Source of the DNA: Arthrobacter sp. ISL-48
GTDB taxonomy: Bacteria > Actinomycetota > Actinomycetes > Actinomycetales > Micrococcaceae
Direction of reading: 5' to 3'
Assembly: GCF_018613805.1 (NCBI RefSeq)
Contig: NZ_JAGGPL010000030.1
Span: 1 to 64,000, forward strand
DNA length: 64,000 nucleotides
The translations under genes and the position numbers were made by a program. Shown here in pieces: positions 50,846 through 60,990 of the stretch; position 1 is the stretch's first letter; every line of letters starts with the position of its first letter. The notes below the pieces were generated by a model. That model ran no database searches. It was not told the DNA's origin and saw only the letters and a list, made by a program, of their open reading frames with translations.

Positions 50846-51841
50846 ATGAACACAACACCTTCTTCAACTCTGCATCTCTCCACGACGGCGGTCTCCGACC
50901 GGCCGAGGTCCGACCAGGATCAACCGCAGGCAGACGCCACAAAGCAGTTCCCCGCCGTGGGTGAGCGAGCGTTGGTCCTCGGTGGTGGCGGATCAACAGG
51001 CAATGCCTGGCTGATTGGCGTTATCGCCGGCCTATTTGATGCGGGGTTGGATGTGACCGCCGCCGATCTGATCATCGGGACGTCGGCGGGATCGACTGCC
51101 GCGGCCCAGATCACCAGCGCAACCCCCGCCAAACTGCTTGCCGACATCCTCGCCGTTGCGTCCCAGCCACGGACTGGGCCGGCCGGATCCGGGGGTGGCC
51201 CTGTCCGGACTAGACCGGCGATGAATCACATGGAGACAACGAGCGCAATCATAGCGGCCGCTGAGGATCCGGCGGACATGCGCCGCAGAATGGGTGCGTG
51301 GGCGCTCGGAACGGATGCGGCGGCGAACAGTTCCAGGCAAACACAGTGGCGCGAGACCGTCGCCGCTCGGCTTCCCAGTCGGCTCTGGCCGAAACAGCGG
51401 ATGCTCATCACGGCGGTCGACGCCCATACCGGTGAGCCGGTCGTGTTCGACCGCCACGGCGGAGTCGACTTGGTGGACGCCGTGGCCGCAAGCTGTGCCG
51501 GTGGCTTCGCATACAGTATCGGCGGGAACAGATACATCGACGGCGGCTACCGATCCAACGCCGAAAATGCTGATCTGGCAGCCGGGTACAGGCGGGTGCT
51601 CGTGCTTTCCCCCTTCGGTGGCCGATCACGGACGCCGGCGGACTGGGGCATGCAGCTCGCAACACAGGTCGACCACCTACGCGCAGGCGGCAGCAGAGTC
51701 GAAACGATCTTCCCGGATAGCGACTCCGAGCATATGTTCGGCGCCAATGCGATGGATCTGTCGCTGCGTCCGCCCGCGGCACAAGCTGGTTACAACCAAG
51801 GCAGAGCCCTCCCCGAGCAGCTCGCCGAATTCTGGCGCTGA
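50846..51841 (+). CDS. Patatin-like phospholipase family protein
   Basis: 331 aa. The oxyanion loop GGGGSTGNAWLIGVIAGL (~46-63), the nucleophile GTSAGS (serine ~80) and the catalytic aspartate in IDGGYRSNAE (~233) are present, giving the Ser-Asp dyad. The first ~40 residues are disordered, without a clear signal peptide. Patatin-like proteins hydrolyse lipid acyl esters; the substrate is unknown. It is bracketed by 32-bp repeat arrays and preceded by a possible leader peptide, which suggests an accessory origin. Confidence 0.85.
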   Translation: MNTTPSSTLHLSTTAVSDRPRSDQDQPQADATKQFPAVGERALVLGGGGSTGNAWLIGVIAGLFDAGLDVTAADLIIGTSAGSTAAAQITSATPAKLLADILAVASQPRTGPAGSGGGPVRTRPAMNHMETTSAIIAAAEDPADMRRRMGAWALGTDAAANSSRQTQWRETVAARLPSRLWPKQRMLITAVDAHTGEPVVFDRHGGVDLVDAVAASCAGGFAYSIGGNRYIDGGYRSNAENADLAAGYRRVLVLSPFGGRSRTPADWGMQLATQVDHLRAGGSRVETIFPDSDSEHMFGANAMDLSLRPPAAQAGYNQGRALPEQLAEFWR

Positions 51842-51933
51842 CGCCCACGAAACCAGTCGAGTCCGTAGGCGTAACGACACCTGCCCATGCTCGATGGCCG
51901 ACCGCCGCGACACGCCTCGCTACCTTCAGGTGC

Positions 51934-52083
51934 CCGGCTCTGGACGCGTTCGCATGCAGCCTGCCGGGTGCCTGGCATGTCGTTCACGGCCCGGGTGACC
52001 GTTTGCCGGAGAACGCCGACGGCGGCAGCAACGTCGAGAATGGTGGCTCCCCTCACGGGCGGGCCACGGGAAGTGGAGGTCAT
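51934..52083 (-). pseudogene. LacI-family regulator, helix-turn-helix remnant
   Basis: From the ATG at 52083 the minus strand reads ...GATILDVAAAVGVLRQTVTR then AVNDMPGTRQAACERVQ, the DNA-binding start of a LacI-type regulator (canonical GVSRQTVTRAMNDMPGI). The sugar-binding domain is absent; the frame runs into the end of the patatin gene. The protein is truncated and probably dead. Confidence 0.6.
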
Positions 52084-52114
52084 AGAAGGTTATAACTTGG
52101 GCCGTCGACCTAAC

Positions 52115-52210
52115 GGATGCTCTCTCACTTCATGCCGGGTTTTCCCGGATGCTCTCTCACTTCATGCCGGGTTTTCCCGGATGCTCTCTCGCTTCTGGCG
52201 GGGTGTGGTT
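52115..52210 (+). repeat. 32-bp-period repeats, array 2
   Basis: Units at 52115 and 52147 (GGATGCTCTCTCACTTCATG plus CCGGGTTTTCCC) are identical; a third from 52179 is degenerate (CTCTCTCGCTTCTGG). The core GCTCTCTCACTTC and the 32-base period are those of array 1. Shared flank CGGCGGTGCTGGCG at 52238-52251. Confidence 0.88.
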
Positions 52211-52280
52211 GAAGGCTCCGGTAGGTCTCCTAGCCGGCGGCGGTGCTGGCGGCCTGTTGGGAGGTCCTGGATGTCCGCAA

Positions 52281-52344
52281 GAAGTGAGAGAGCGTCCCGG
52301 GACTCGCTACAGGAAGTGAGAGAGCGTCCCGGGACTCTCACGGG
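52281..52344 (-). repeat. 32-bp-period repeats, array 3 (inverted)
   Basis: Two units, from 52281 and 52313, start GAAGTGAGAGAGCGTCCCGG, the reverse complement of the array 1 core. The array points towards array 2, so the two could form a long-range stem. The DUF2750 gene stops inside it, at 52307. Confidence 0.88.
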
Positions 52345-52684
52345 CTGCCAACGATGACAGGGCAGCGGAGGGCAATACGTCGTATCCGGTGGCTCGCGCG
52401 CCGGACCAATTGAGCCCGACCAACAGACCGTCCCGTTCCAACCCAGGGAGCCATCGGGAGCGCCACTCATTAAGCGGAATCGAAACGACTTCGAAGCCCC
52501 CGTAGGCGGAGACTGTCGACTGAATTTTGCGTGCGCGAGTGGCCAAGGACCAAAACGGCATGCTCCGCACCCCATCCGCGTTGACCGGGGCGGAAAATCC
52601 GTTCTTGTCCCGAACTGCCCAAACCTCGCCCAAACGGTGAACTTCATCGAAGAAGGCGTCTGCATGCGCGGCACTAATGCTCAT
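52307..52684 (-). CDS. DUF2750 domain protein
   Basis: 125 aa. Matches the DUF2750 pattern: SISAAHADAFFDEVHRLGEV at the start, WAVRDKNGFSAPVNADGVRS, MPFWSLATRARKIQSTV and IPLNEWRSRWLPGLERDGLL, ending LVGLNWSG. The last ~10 residues (ESPGTLSHFL) are encoded by the repeat array, so the original C terminus has been replaced or extended by repeat DNA. Function unknown. Confidence 0.82.
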   Translation of the reverse strand: MSISAAHADAFFDEVHRLGEVWAVRDKNGFSAPVNADGVRSMPFWSLATRARKIQSTVSAYGGFEVVSIPLNEWRSRWLPGLERDGLLVGLNWSGARATGYDVLPSAALSSLAARESPGTLSHFL

Positions 52685-53040
52685 GCAGACATCATCTCAA
52701 TTACAGGCAGTCGATGACTTCCAAAGGGAGGTTGACACACAGAGGCACTAAAAGTCATGTCCGCCAGGCCAGGCCTGACCCCCCCTATTAACTTACCTTG
52801 AGCCGCAGACAGATCGTCGGAAAGACAGTGCCGCCAAGCAGGTCAATTCTTTGCTGAATCACGCCGGCTCAAGGGCATTTCCAGTCCGGTCCCTCCGGTG
52901 CGTCGAGCGGGCACAAACGTTTTACACGGAATTCACGACCCCTTGGCCTGCGGGAAAACTCCGCGCCGTAGGGTCTGCTAATGTTGCTCATCAGGCCGTC
53001 AGGCCGCTATGGAGCACTTCACCACCGGGGGGAAACGCGA
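52685..53040. other. Intergenic region upstream of the UDP-glucose dehydrogenase gene
   Basis: About 355 bases without a recognisable gene. It contains AAGGGAGGTTGACACACAG at ~52723, but no paired -10 is convincing. Presumably it holds the promoters of the two divergent genes. Confidence 0.5.
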
Positions 53041-54354
53041 GTGCAAATTTCAGTTATCGGTTGCGGTTATCTTGGAGCCGTCCACTCAGCCTGTCTGGCA
53101 GAGCTGGGACATGATGTCGTAGGCATCGACATCGATGAAAACAAGATTGCATCCCTAAGGGAAGGCAATGCCCCGTTTTTTGAGCCAGGCCTTCCAGAAC
53201 TACTCAGATCAGCCGGTGAAACGGGACGGCTGCGTTTCTCTTCGGAGACAGCTGATGCGCGCGGCGCAAGGATCCACTTCATCGCAGTCGGCACTCCGCA
53301 GAAGAAGGGCGAAAACGCGGCGGACCTGCGTTTTGTCGACGCTGCTGTGGAGTCACTGCTGCCGTACCTGTCCGACGGAGACATCGTCGTGGGAAAGTCA
53401 ACGGTTCCGGTGGGCACAGCCCGCCGCCTCGCGGAAAGGGTGACGGCCGCTAACAGCACAGTCAGTCTGGTGTGGAACCCCGAATTCCTGCGGGAGGGAT
53501 TCGCGGTCCAGGACACCATCTCCCCGGACCGGCTGGTCTACGGACTGCAGGACCCGGCTGGATCGCCGGGGCCGGCCGCTGTCCTGGATGAGGTCTATGC
53601 CGGTGCGCTGGCCCGGGAAACACCCCGAATCATCACCGATTACGAAACGGCCGAACTCGTCAAAGTCAGTGCCAACGCCTTCCTGGCCACCAAGATCTCA
53701 TTCATCAACGCTATGGCGGAGGTCTGCGAGGCGACCGGCGCTGATGTCACGCAGCTGGCCGACGCGATCGGGCTGGACAACCGGATCGGCCGGCGCTTCC
53801 TCAACGCCGGTCTGGGCTTCGGCGGCGGCTGTCTGCCAAAGGACATCCGTGCATTCATGGCGCGCGCCGGTGAGCTGGGCGTGGACCAGGCGCTTTCCTT
53901 TTTGCGGGAGGTGGACGCCATCAACATGCGCCGCCGGAACCGTACGGTGGACCTGGCGCGTGAAGTGTGTGGCGGCTCCTTGATCGGCCGTAAGATCGCC
54001 GTCCTCGGGCTGGCCTTCAAGCCGGATTCTGACGATGTGCGGGATTCTCCTGCCCTGAACGTGGCGGCCCAGCTGCAGCTGCAGGGTGCGGCAGTTTTGG
54101 GGACCGATCCGCAGGCTGTGGATAATGCCCGGCTCCGGTTCCCCGAGCTGACCCTCGTGAAGACTGTGGAGGAGGCGACGGAAGCCGCCGATGCCGTGAT
54201 GATCCTGACCGAGTGGAAAGAGTACCGGCAACTGGACCCACACTGGCTCGGCCAAATAGTCGGTGCGAAAACCATCGTGGATGGCCGCAACTGCCTGGAT
54301 CCGTTGACCTGGCGCGCCGCGGGCTGGCGTTACCGGGCGCTCGGGAGGCCCTGA
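53041..54354 (+). CDS. UDP-glucose 6-dehydrogenase family protein
   Basis: 437 aa from a GTG preceded by GGGGGGAAA. Rossmann motif ISVIGCGYLGAVHSACLAEL at the start, VGKSTVPVGTARRLAE (~118), ELVKVSANAFLATKISFINA (~205), catalytic cysteine in GLGFGGGCLPKDIRAFMA (~262) and the C-terminal LAFKPDSDDVRDSPALNVA. It oxidises UDP-glucose, or another UDP-sugar, to the uronic acid with NAD+. It precedes a glycosyltransferase gene and lies near other exopolysaccharide genes, so it probably supplies UDP-glucuronate to a surface polymer. Confidence 0.9.
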   Translation: MQISVIGCGYLGAVHSACLAELGHDVVGIDIDENKIASLREGNAPFFEPGLPELLRSAGETGRLRFSSETADARGARIHFIAVGTPQKKGENAADLRFVDAAVESLLPYLSDGDIVVGKSTVPVGTARRLAERVTAANSTVSLVWNPEFLREGFAVQDTISPDRLVYGLQDPAGSPGPAAVLDEVYAGALARETPRIITDYETAELVKVSANAFLATKISFINAMAEVCEATGADVTQLADAIGLDNRIGRRFLNAGLGFGGGCLPKDIRAFMARAGELGVDQALSFLREVDAINMRRRNRTVDLAREVCGGSLIGRKIAVLGLAFKPDSDDVRDSPALNVAAQLQLQGAAVLGTDPQAVDNARLRFPELTLVKTVEEATEAADAVMILTEWKEYRQLDPHWLGQIVGAKTIVDGRNCLDPLTWRAAGWRYRALGRP

Positions 54355-54366
54355 GAACGGCGGGTG

Positions 54367-55272
54367 ATGCGTACCATGAATCTCCGAACTGTCATCCCGT
54401 TGCCCGTCCGCAGTACCGTCCAGGCGGCCCGCGTGGGGTGGCGCCGCCAGCGACTGCGCCTTTCCAGTGCCTGGCGGGTCTGGGTTCTGGCCCGCCAGAA
54501 CCTGACCTGCACCGAACCAGTTACCGGGGATGCGGCGGTCTGCGTCAGCCTGACCACCTACGGGAAACGGCTGGAATCTGTATTCATGACCATCGAATCA
54601 ATAGCGGCCGGTGCCGTGCGTCCTGCCCGTCTGATTCTGTGGCTGGACGATCCCACGGTATTCGCGGCTCCTCCCGAGGAGCTGCGGCGGCTGGCCAGCC
54701 GCGGCCTCGAGATCTATCTGACGGACAATCTGGGTCCGCACACCAAGTACTACCCCTATGTCACCGGGGAGGACGACGGCGTGCTGTCGCTTGTAACGGC
54801 CGACGATGACATCGTTTATCCAGTCACCTGGCTGGCCGGATTGATGGAAGCGCACCACCGGCACCCGGAAGACGTGATCTGCTACCGTGCGTGGGTTGTG
54901 CGGACCGAGGATGGTGCCCTGTCGCCGTATGACAACTGGGATCCATGCCTGAGCAAGGAGCCGAGCGTGCGGAACTTCGCCACTGGGGTTTCGGGCGTGC
55001 TTTATCCTCCGTTGATGATCAGGCAGCTGGCTGCGGCCGGTACTGCCTTCCGCGACGCCTGCCCGGCAGCCGATGACATCTGGCTGCACGCAACAGCTCT
55101 CCGGGCGGGACTAAAGGTCCGTCAGGTCACGGCCCGTCCGCAGCACTTCCCGTTGATTCCCGACACCCAGGACGTGGGTCTGGCCCGGAGTAACTTTGTG
55201 GGTGGACGCAACGACACTCAGGCGGCGGCCACCTACACGGCAGCGGACATTATGTTGCTTGAGGGTGCTTGA
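54367..55272 (+). CDS. Glycosyltransferase-like protein of exopolysaccharide type
   Basis: 301 aa. VCVSLTTYGKRLESVFMTIE (~58-77), RPARLILWLDD and VTADDDIVYPVTWLAGLMEA (~143-162, containing a DDD metal-site motif) fit the GT-A-like family found in capsule and exopolysaccharide loci. No transmembrane segment is seen. Starts at 54364 (GTG), 54367 and 54376 are all possible. It follows the dehydrogenase gene after 12 bases. Donor and acceptor are unknown. Confidence 0.75.
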   Translation: MRTMNLRTVIPLPVRSTVQAARVGWRRQRLRLSSAWRVWVLARQNLTCTEPVTGDAAVCVSLTTYGKRLESVFMTIESIAAGAVRPARLILWLDDPTVFAAPPEELRRLASRGLEIYLTDNLGPHTKYYPYVTGEDDGVLSLVTADDDIVYPVTWLAGLMEAHHRHPEDVICYRAWVVRTEDGALSPYDNWDPCLSKEPSVRNFATGVSGVLYPPLMIRQLAAAGTAFRDACPAADDIWLHATALRAGLKVRQVTARPQHFPLIPDTQDVGLARSNFVGGRNDTQAAATYTAADIMLLEGA

Positions 55273-55326
55273 GGCCCAGCGCCCCTGAGCCAGCCGACTG
55301 CTACTCCCGTCAACCGCCAACCAAAC

Positions 55327-55367
55327 AGCGTCCAGCCAGCTCCGCATCGGGGAGCTGGCTGGACGCT
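55327..55367. terminator. 17-bp perfect hairpin, bidirectional terminator
   Basis: AGCGTCCAGCCAGCTCC (55327-55343) pairs perfectly with 55351-55367 around GCATCGG. It lies between the ends of two convergent genes. Confidence 0.85.
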
Positions 55368-55442
55368 GACCAAGGACAATCGCTTGGCGCTGCCCGCCGC
55401 CGTCGCTTATTCAGACTGCGGCGAGGACTGCGGGCCGACGCG

Positions 55443-56924
55443 TCAGTTCGCGATCCGGAAGGTCGTTCCTGCACTGGTCGCGATGTTGCCGGCTGCATCA
55501 ACAGCCTTCGCACGCACCGATACCTGCATGTTCGCGTACTTCCTGGAGTCAAGCGTGGCGGCCCAGGTACCGTCAGCCTGCCTGGTTGCATCTGCCAGCC
55601 GGAGGGTGTCCGCCCAGAAACTAACCGCCGTGACTCCTACGTTGTCCGACGCCTGCGCCTTCAGGGTAACAAGGCCCGAGACCGTAGCACCGGAAGCCGG
55701 GGACGTCACGTTGACGACTGGGCTCACAGTATCCGCCGGGGGGACCACTATGGCGACGGGTGCGCTGTCCGCTCCGGCGGTCAGCAGTGCCGTAACGCTG
55801 CCGTCGTAGTCGTTCGGCGCCGGGATAAGGGACCCTGCCCCGTCAATGCGTGCCTGAAGTCCGTCGGTAAGATGGAAGTCACCAGCGGGGCCATTGACGA
55901 AATTTACCTGACCGATGCGGGTACCGTTGTGTCCCACGGAGGCAGGCTGGGCACACAGGCCTTTGTTCCAGGACATCACGATGGTGTTGGTCATCGGGGA
56001 GTCGCAGTTGGACAGGTAGCCAACGATATTCCGGTCAAAGACCAGGCCAGGCAGGGTCCCCACTTTGGCCGAGTCGCCGATGAAGGTGTTGTTCCGAAGC
56101 GTGAAGTTCGTGTTTTCCGTCGTGGTGCCCATGTCCAGGGTGACACCGCCGGTGCAGAAGGCGGCGACGCAGCCTTGGACGAAGTTGGATTCGACCAGGA
56201 CATCGTGGGTTCCCCAGCCCATGCCCGGGGAGAAGATGATCCCTGAGTTGTAGCAATTGGACAGGAAGTTGCCTCGAATCACCACGTCACTTGCATCAAA
56301 CATTTGTATGCAGTCCGAATGGAATCCGTCGAAGCTGGTCTGGGTGTAGTTGCGGATGGTGTTGCCCTGCACGAGGACACCCTTCGCCTGGCCGATCTGC
56401 AACCCGTCCGTGGAAACCCCGTTTTCGAAGAGGGAGTTGGTGACCTCCACCTTCTGGCCGCGGATGTACGCTCCGGATCCGTTGACGTGGATCATGTCCA
56501 GTTTCACCCGCACAGAAGCTTGGCGGACCATCACTGAGTCGGTAAAGGTCAGGTTCCGCCAGGTGTGGGCGGAAGCGTAAGTGTCCAGGCCTGCAATGCT
56601 GACGGCAGCGCCGGCAGCTGGTTCAATGACGATGTTCTCCGGCGTGCGGGCCAGAAAATCCGCAACCAGTCCGGCCTGGGCCGGCAGGGTCACTTTTGCA
56701 TAGTTTCCCGAGACCAGCTGGACCCTGTCGCCGGATGCGGCCTTTCCGAGGGCGGCTGTCAGTTGGCACGGAGCAGCCTGGGTACAAACGGTGCCGGAAC
56801 CGGTGGGAGACGCGTAAAGTGACGTCGTCGCGGCTGTGGCTGCGGGGGAAAAGGCTACCAGGGCTGACAGCAGAACCATCAGGAGCGATCCGGTGGTGAC
56901 GCATTGGCGGATGAGAAATTTCAT
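55443..56924 (-). CDS. Secreted right-handed beta-helix protein with C-terminal Ig-like domain
   Basis: 493 aa. Signal peptide MKFLIRQCVTTGSLLMVLLS... cleaved near ATAA-T. Parallel beta-helix repeats fill residues ~45-390 (VTNSLFENGVSTDGLQIGQA, VLVQGNTIRNYTQTSFDGFH, VIRGNFLSNCYNSGIIFSPG), a fold of pectate lyases and other polysaccharide lyases or hydrolases. Residues ~400-493 are an Ig-like domain (SPVVNVTSPASGATVSGLVT, ASDNVGVTAVSFWADT) closely related to the end of the subtilase at 57890. GAGGGA precedes the ATG at 56924. It may process or bind the surface polysaccharide; activity is not shown. Confidence 0.83.
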   Translation of the reverse strand: MKFLIRQCVTTGSLLMVLLSALVAFSPAATAATTSLYASPTGSGTVCTQAAPCQLTAALGKAASGDRVQLVSGNYAKVTLPAQAGLVADFLARTPENIVIEPAAGAAVSIAGLDTYASAHTWRNLTFTDSVMVRQASVRVKLDMIHVNGSGAYIRGQKVEVTNSLFENGVSTDGLQIGQAKGVLVQGNTIRNYTQTSFDGFHSDCIQMFDASDVVIRGNFLSNCYNSGIIFSPGMGWGTHDVLVESNFVQGCVAAFCTGGVTLDMGTTTENTNFTLRNNTFIGDSAKVGTLPGLVFDRNIVGYLSNCDSPMTNTIVMSWNKGLCAQPASVGHNGTRIGQVNFVNGPAGDFHLTDGLQARIDGAGSLIPAPNDYDGSVTALLTAGADSAPVAIVVPPADTVSPVVNVTSPASGATVSGLVTLKAQASDNVGVTAVSFWADTLRLADATRQADGTWAATLDSRKYANMQVSVRAKAVDAAGNIATSAGTTFRIAN

Positions 56925-57262
56925 TATTTGTCCCTCGTATTTTGTCCCTGAAAAGGGGACGGGGTGGGAATGAGATTTCAGACTAGGAGCGTCACCAGCC
57001 CGGCAGTCGGGAAACTGTGCCACTTGTGTTTAAGCTGATTAAATCCTCGGCAATCTAGGGACGAACCTGCGGAAAGCCTGCGAAGCGGTCCCGCCGCAGG
57101 CCCTCCGGAACCCGTGTTTCGGACCGTGGATCGGATAGGCCGCGGTCGTCACCAGCAGCATTCCCGGCTTCAACGGAATACTGCGCAGCGAAGGACAGTA
57201 GGAGTGGGCGGCCGGCATTTTTCAGGCTTTTGCAGGACACGCAATAATCGTTTGAGGGCAGG
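56925..57262. other. Intergenic region between beta-helix gene and IS3 remnant
   Basis: About 340 bases without a recognisable gene; presumably contains the promoter of the secreted protein gene. Confidence 0.5.
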
Positions 57263-57264
57263 AA

Positions 57265-57849
57265 AATGACCCGCAAATTGGACTGAGAAATTCAGTTCCG
57301 AATTCCCGGGGAGCAGTCTTATGCACGCATGTAGTTCGCTATCCGAGGATCAGCGCGAGGCGGCTGCAGCTTGGTTTGAGAAGGGCCGCGGATAGTGCAG
57401 CAGCGAGGATGGTGACCAAGCAGAGAGGGAGGCGCACTCTTTCGAGCTCAAGCTGGTACTAATGGAACGGTTCATCGCGGCTGAGACCAGCCCGGATCCA
57501 CACTGAACTGCTGCTTGACACATGCGAGAGCATCCAGGGTCTCCAGGACCAGCAGCCTCATGACGAAATTCTCTGGCGCGCCGGCGCCGGCCAGGCGATG
57601 TGCTGCAAGGGAAACGGCTACGAAAATGCCGTGATGGAGAGGTACTTCAGCCACCTCAACGAAGAGCTCTTTCCTTGGTCCGTTCCTCGGCATCAAAGCA
57701 CTGGCAACGGCATCGCAGCAGTACATACTCTGGCACTACAGCGAAAGAATCTCGACAAATTAAGGGCCTGAGCCCGGTGCAATACCGTACTCAGGCCCTC
57801 GCGGCTTAGGCTCTTATTTGGCCAGTCCAACTTCCGGGGACCAGTTCAT
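57265..57849 (+). mobile_element. Decayed IS3-family insertion sequence
   Basis: Pieces of both IS3 reading frames survive in order. From 57321: SEDQREAAAAWFEKGRG then stop (OrfA helix-turn-helix). From ~57440: HSFELKLVLMERFIAAET (OrfA). From ~57599: MCCKGNGYENAVMERYFSHL and NEELFPW (OrfB, around the last catalytic residue). From ~57740: STTKESRQIKGLSPVQYRTQ-type ending in GLSPVQYRTQALAA. Frameshifts and a large deletion leave ~585 of ~1250 bases. Candidate ends are TTGGACTG near 57274 and its counterpart CAGTCCAA near 57825, within imperfect terminal repeats. Confidence 0.75.
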
Positions 57850-57889
57850 GATGTCCGGGCGTTCCCCTATGCTTCAGCGGGTCATCGGT

Positions 57890-59745
<1,856 letters not shown>

Positions 59746-59749
<4 letters not shown>

Positions 59750-60990
59750 GGCCCCTCGCCGGCGAAGGCACGTCTGTAACCGAAACTGGCAGAGGACGGA
59801 TCGAGGTGCGCTACCGACTGTCCGGCGGACAGGGCGATCCGGATGATGCTTTCGTGCCGCGACCGCCAGGAGTTGGCGGAAATGAAGGCCTGTCGTTCAG
59901 TCTCGGTGGCCTGTCCCAGTGCCAGGGCTGAATCCACCACTTCTGCGAAATCGGCCACCGTGTCCACCAGGATGATGCGGCCGCTGATGGAGCGGACGGG
60001 GGGCAGATCGACCGAGATGACCGGACACCCGCCAGCCAAGTATTCGTAGACCTTAAGGGGACTCATGGCGGAAGTGAGTTCGGTCCGGCGGTGGCTAAGC
60101 AGGCAGACGTCCACGTTTCGGATGGTAGCCACCAAAGGCTGCCGGCCTACAGCGGGCAGGATGTGGACGTTAGCTCTTTCCCGTAGCGGGTCCAAGTAGC
60201 CGGGCAAATTGCGGTCCTGGTGCCCGAGGAGGATGATCTGCAGGTCCGGGCGTGCCGCAGCCAGGATTACCAGGCCCTCAACGTCCAGCCGCGTGTCCAG
60301 GGTTCCGACATAGAGGGCGCGCGGGTGCGAAATGCCGGCCAGCCAGTCCGGCTCGGCCGGGGGCGGGCCCTGCCATTCGGTTGGCTCCACGCCGTTCGGA
60401 ACCACGGCGTGCGGGCCCGTCGGCTCAATCCTGTCGATGATCTGCTGGGAGACAGCGACCACTGCATGCCCCCGCTCGCGGATGTTTTGGTACGCAGCAC
60501 GGTAGCCGGGCCAGTACTGCTGGCGCGGGGTATAGACGGACCAGTCGTCGCGGGCGTAGAACGTCACGCCCTTCGTCCAGGCCAAGGAGGAGAACCCGGC
60601 CACCAGCGGGTTTGTCGTGATGGCCGCGGGCTGATCCAACCCTGCTGCCTGGGCGGCCCGGCGGAGGCTTGCGTCGTAGTGCGCATAGGTTCTCCGCAGG
60701 CCCCGAAGCGTGGTGGGGTCCGACCGCCTGAGCCGGAGTGGGGTGTGCAGGGTATGCCCAGGCGTGGTGGGGAAGGGTGCGTCTGCGCGTCCGATGACGG
60801 CACGCAGCAGTCTTGCCGGTGCACTGCGCGGGGGGTTCGCCACCAGTACCCTGCGGATGTCCGGATGCTCCAGCAGGGTGGAAAGCAATCGGTCGGGCGG
60901 GCGCATCATTCCTCGCTGGACGGCGTCGTTATAGGTTTCGATGGAAAAGGTGAACAGCGCGTCGCGCTGGTGGGGATCGATAGGCGTCAC
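59746..60990 (-). CDS. Glycosyltransferase, GT4-like
   Basis: 414 aa from a GTG overlapping the previous stop (GTGA). The second Rossmann half is clear: AVVPNGVEPTEWQGPP (~205-220), PRALYVGTLDTRLDVEGLVI, NVHILPAVGRQPLVATIRNV and MSPLKVYEYLAGGCPVISVD (~315-334, donor-binding E). The N-terminal half contains TFYARDDWSVYTPRQQYWPG. It probably adds a sugar in polysaccharide or glycolipid assembly at the inner membrane face. Confidence 0.82.

Noticed and set aside
50492..52344. 32-bp-period arrays as CRISPR
   Set aside because: Units are directly adjacent with no unique spacers, array 3 is inverted, and no cas gene is present.
57764..57798. GGGCCTGAG/CTCAGGCCC hairpin as terminator of the subtilase
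   Set aside because: It lies within the IS3 coding remnant more than 90 bases past the subtilase stop, so its role is doubtful.
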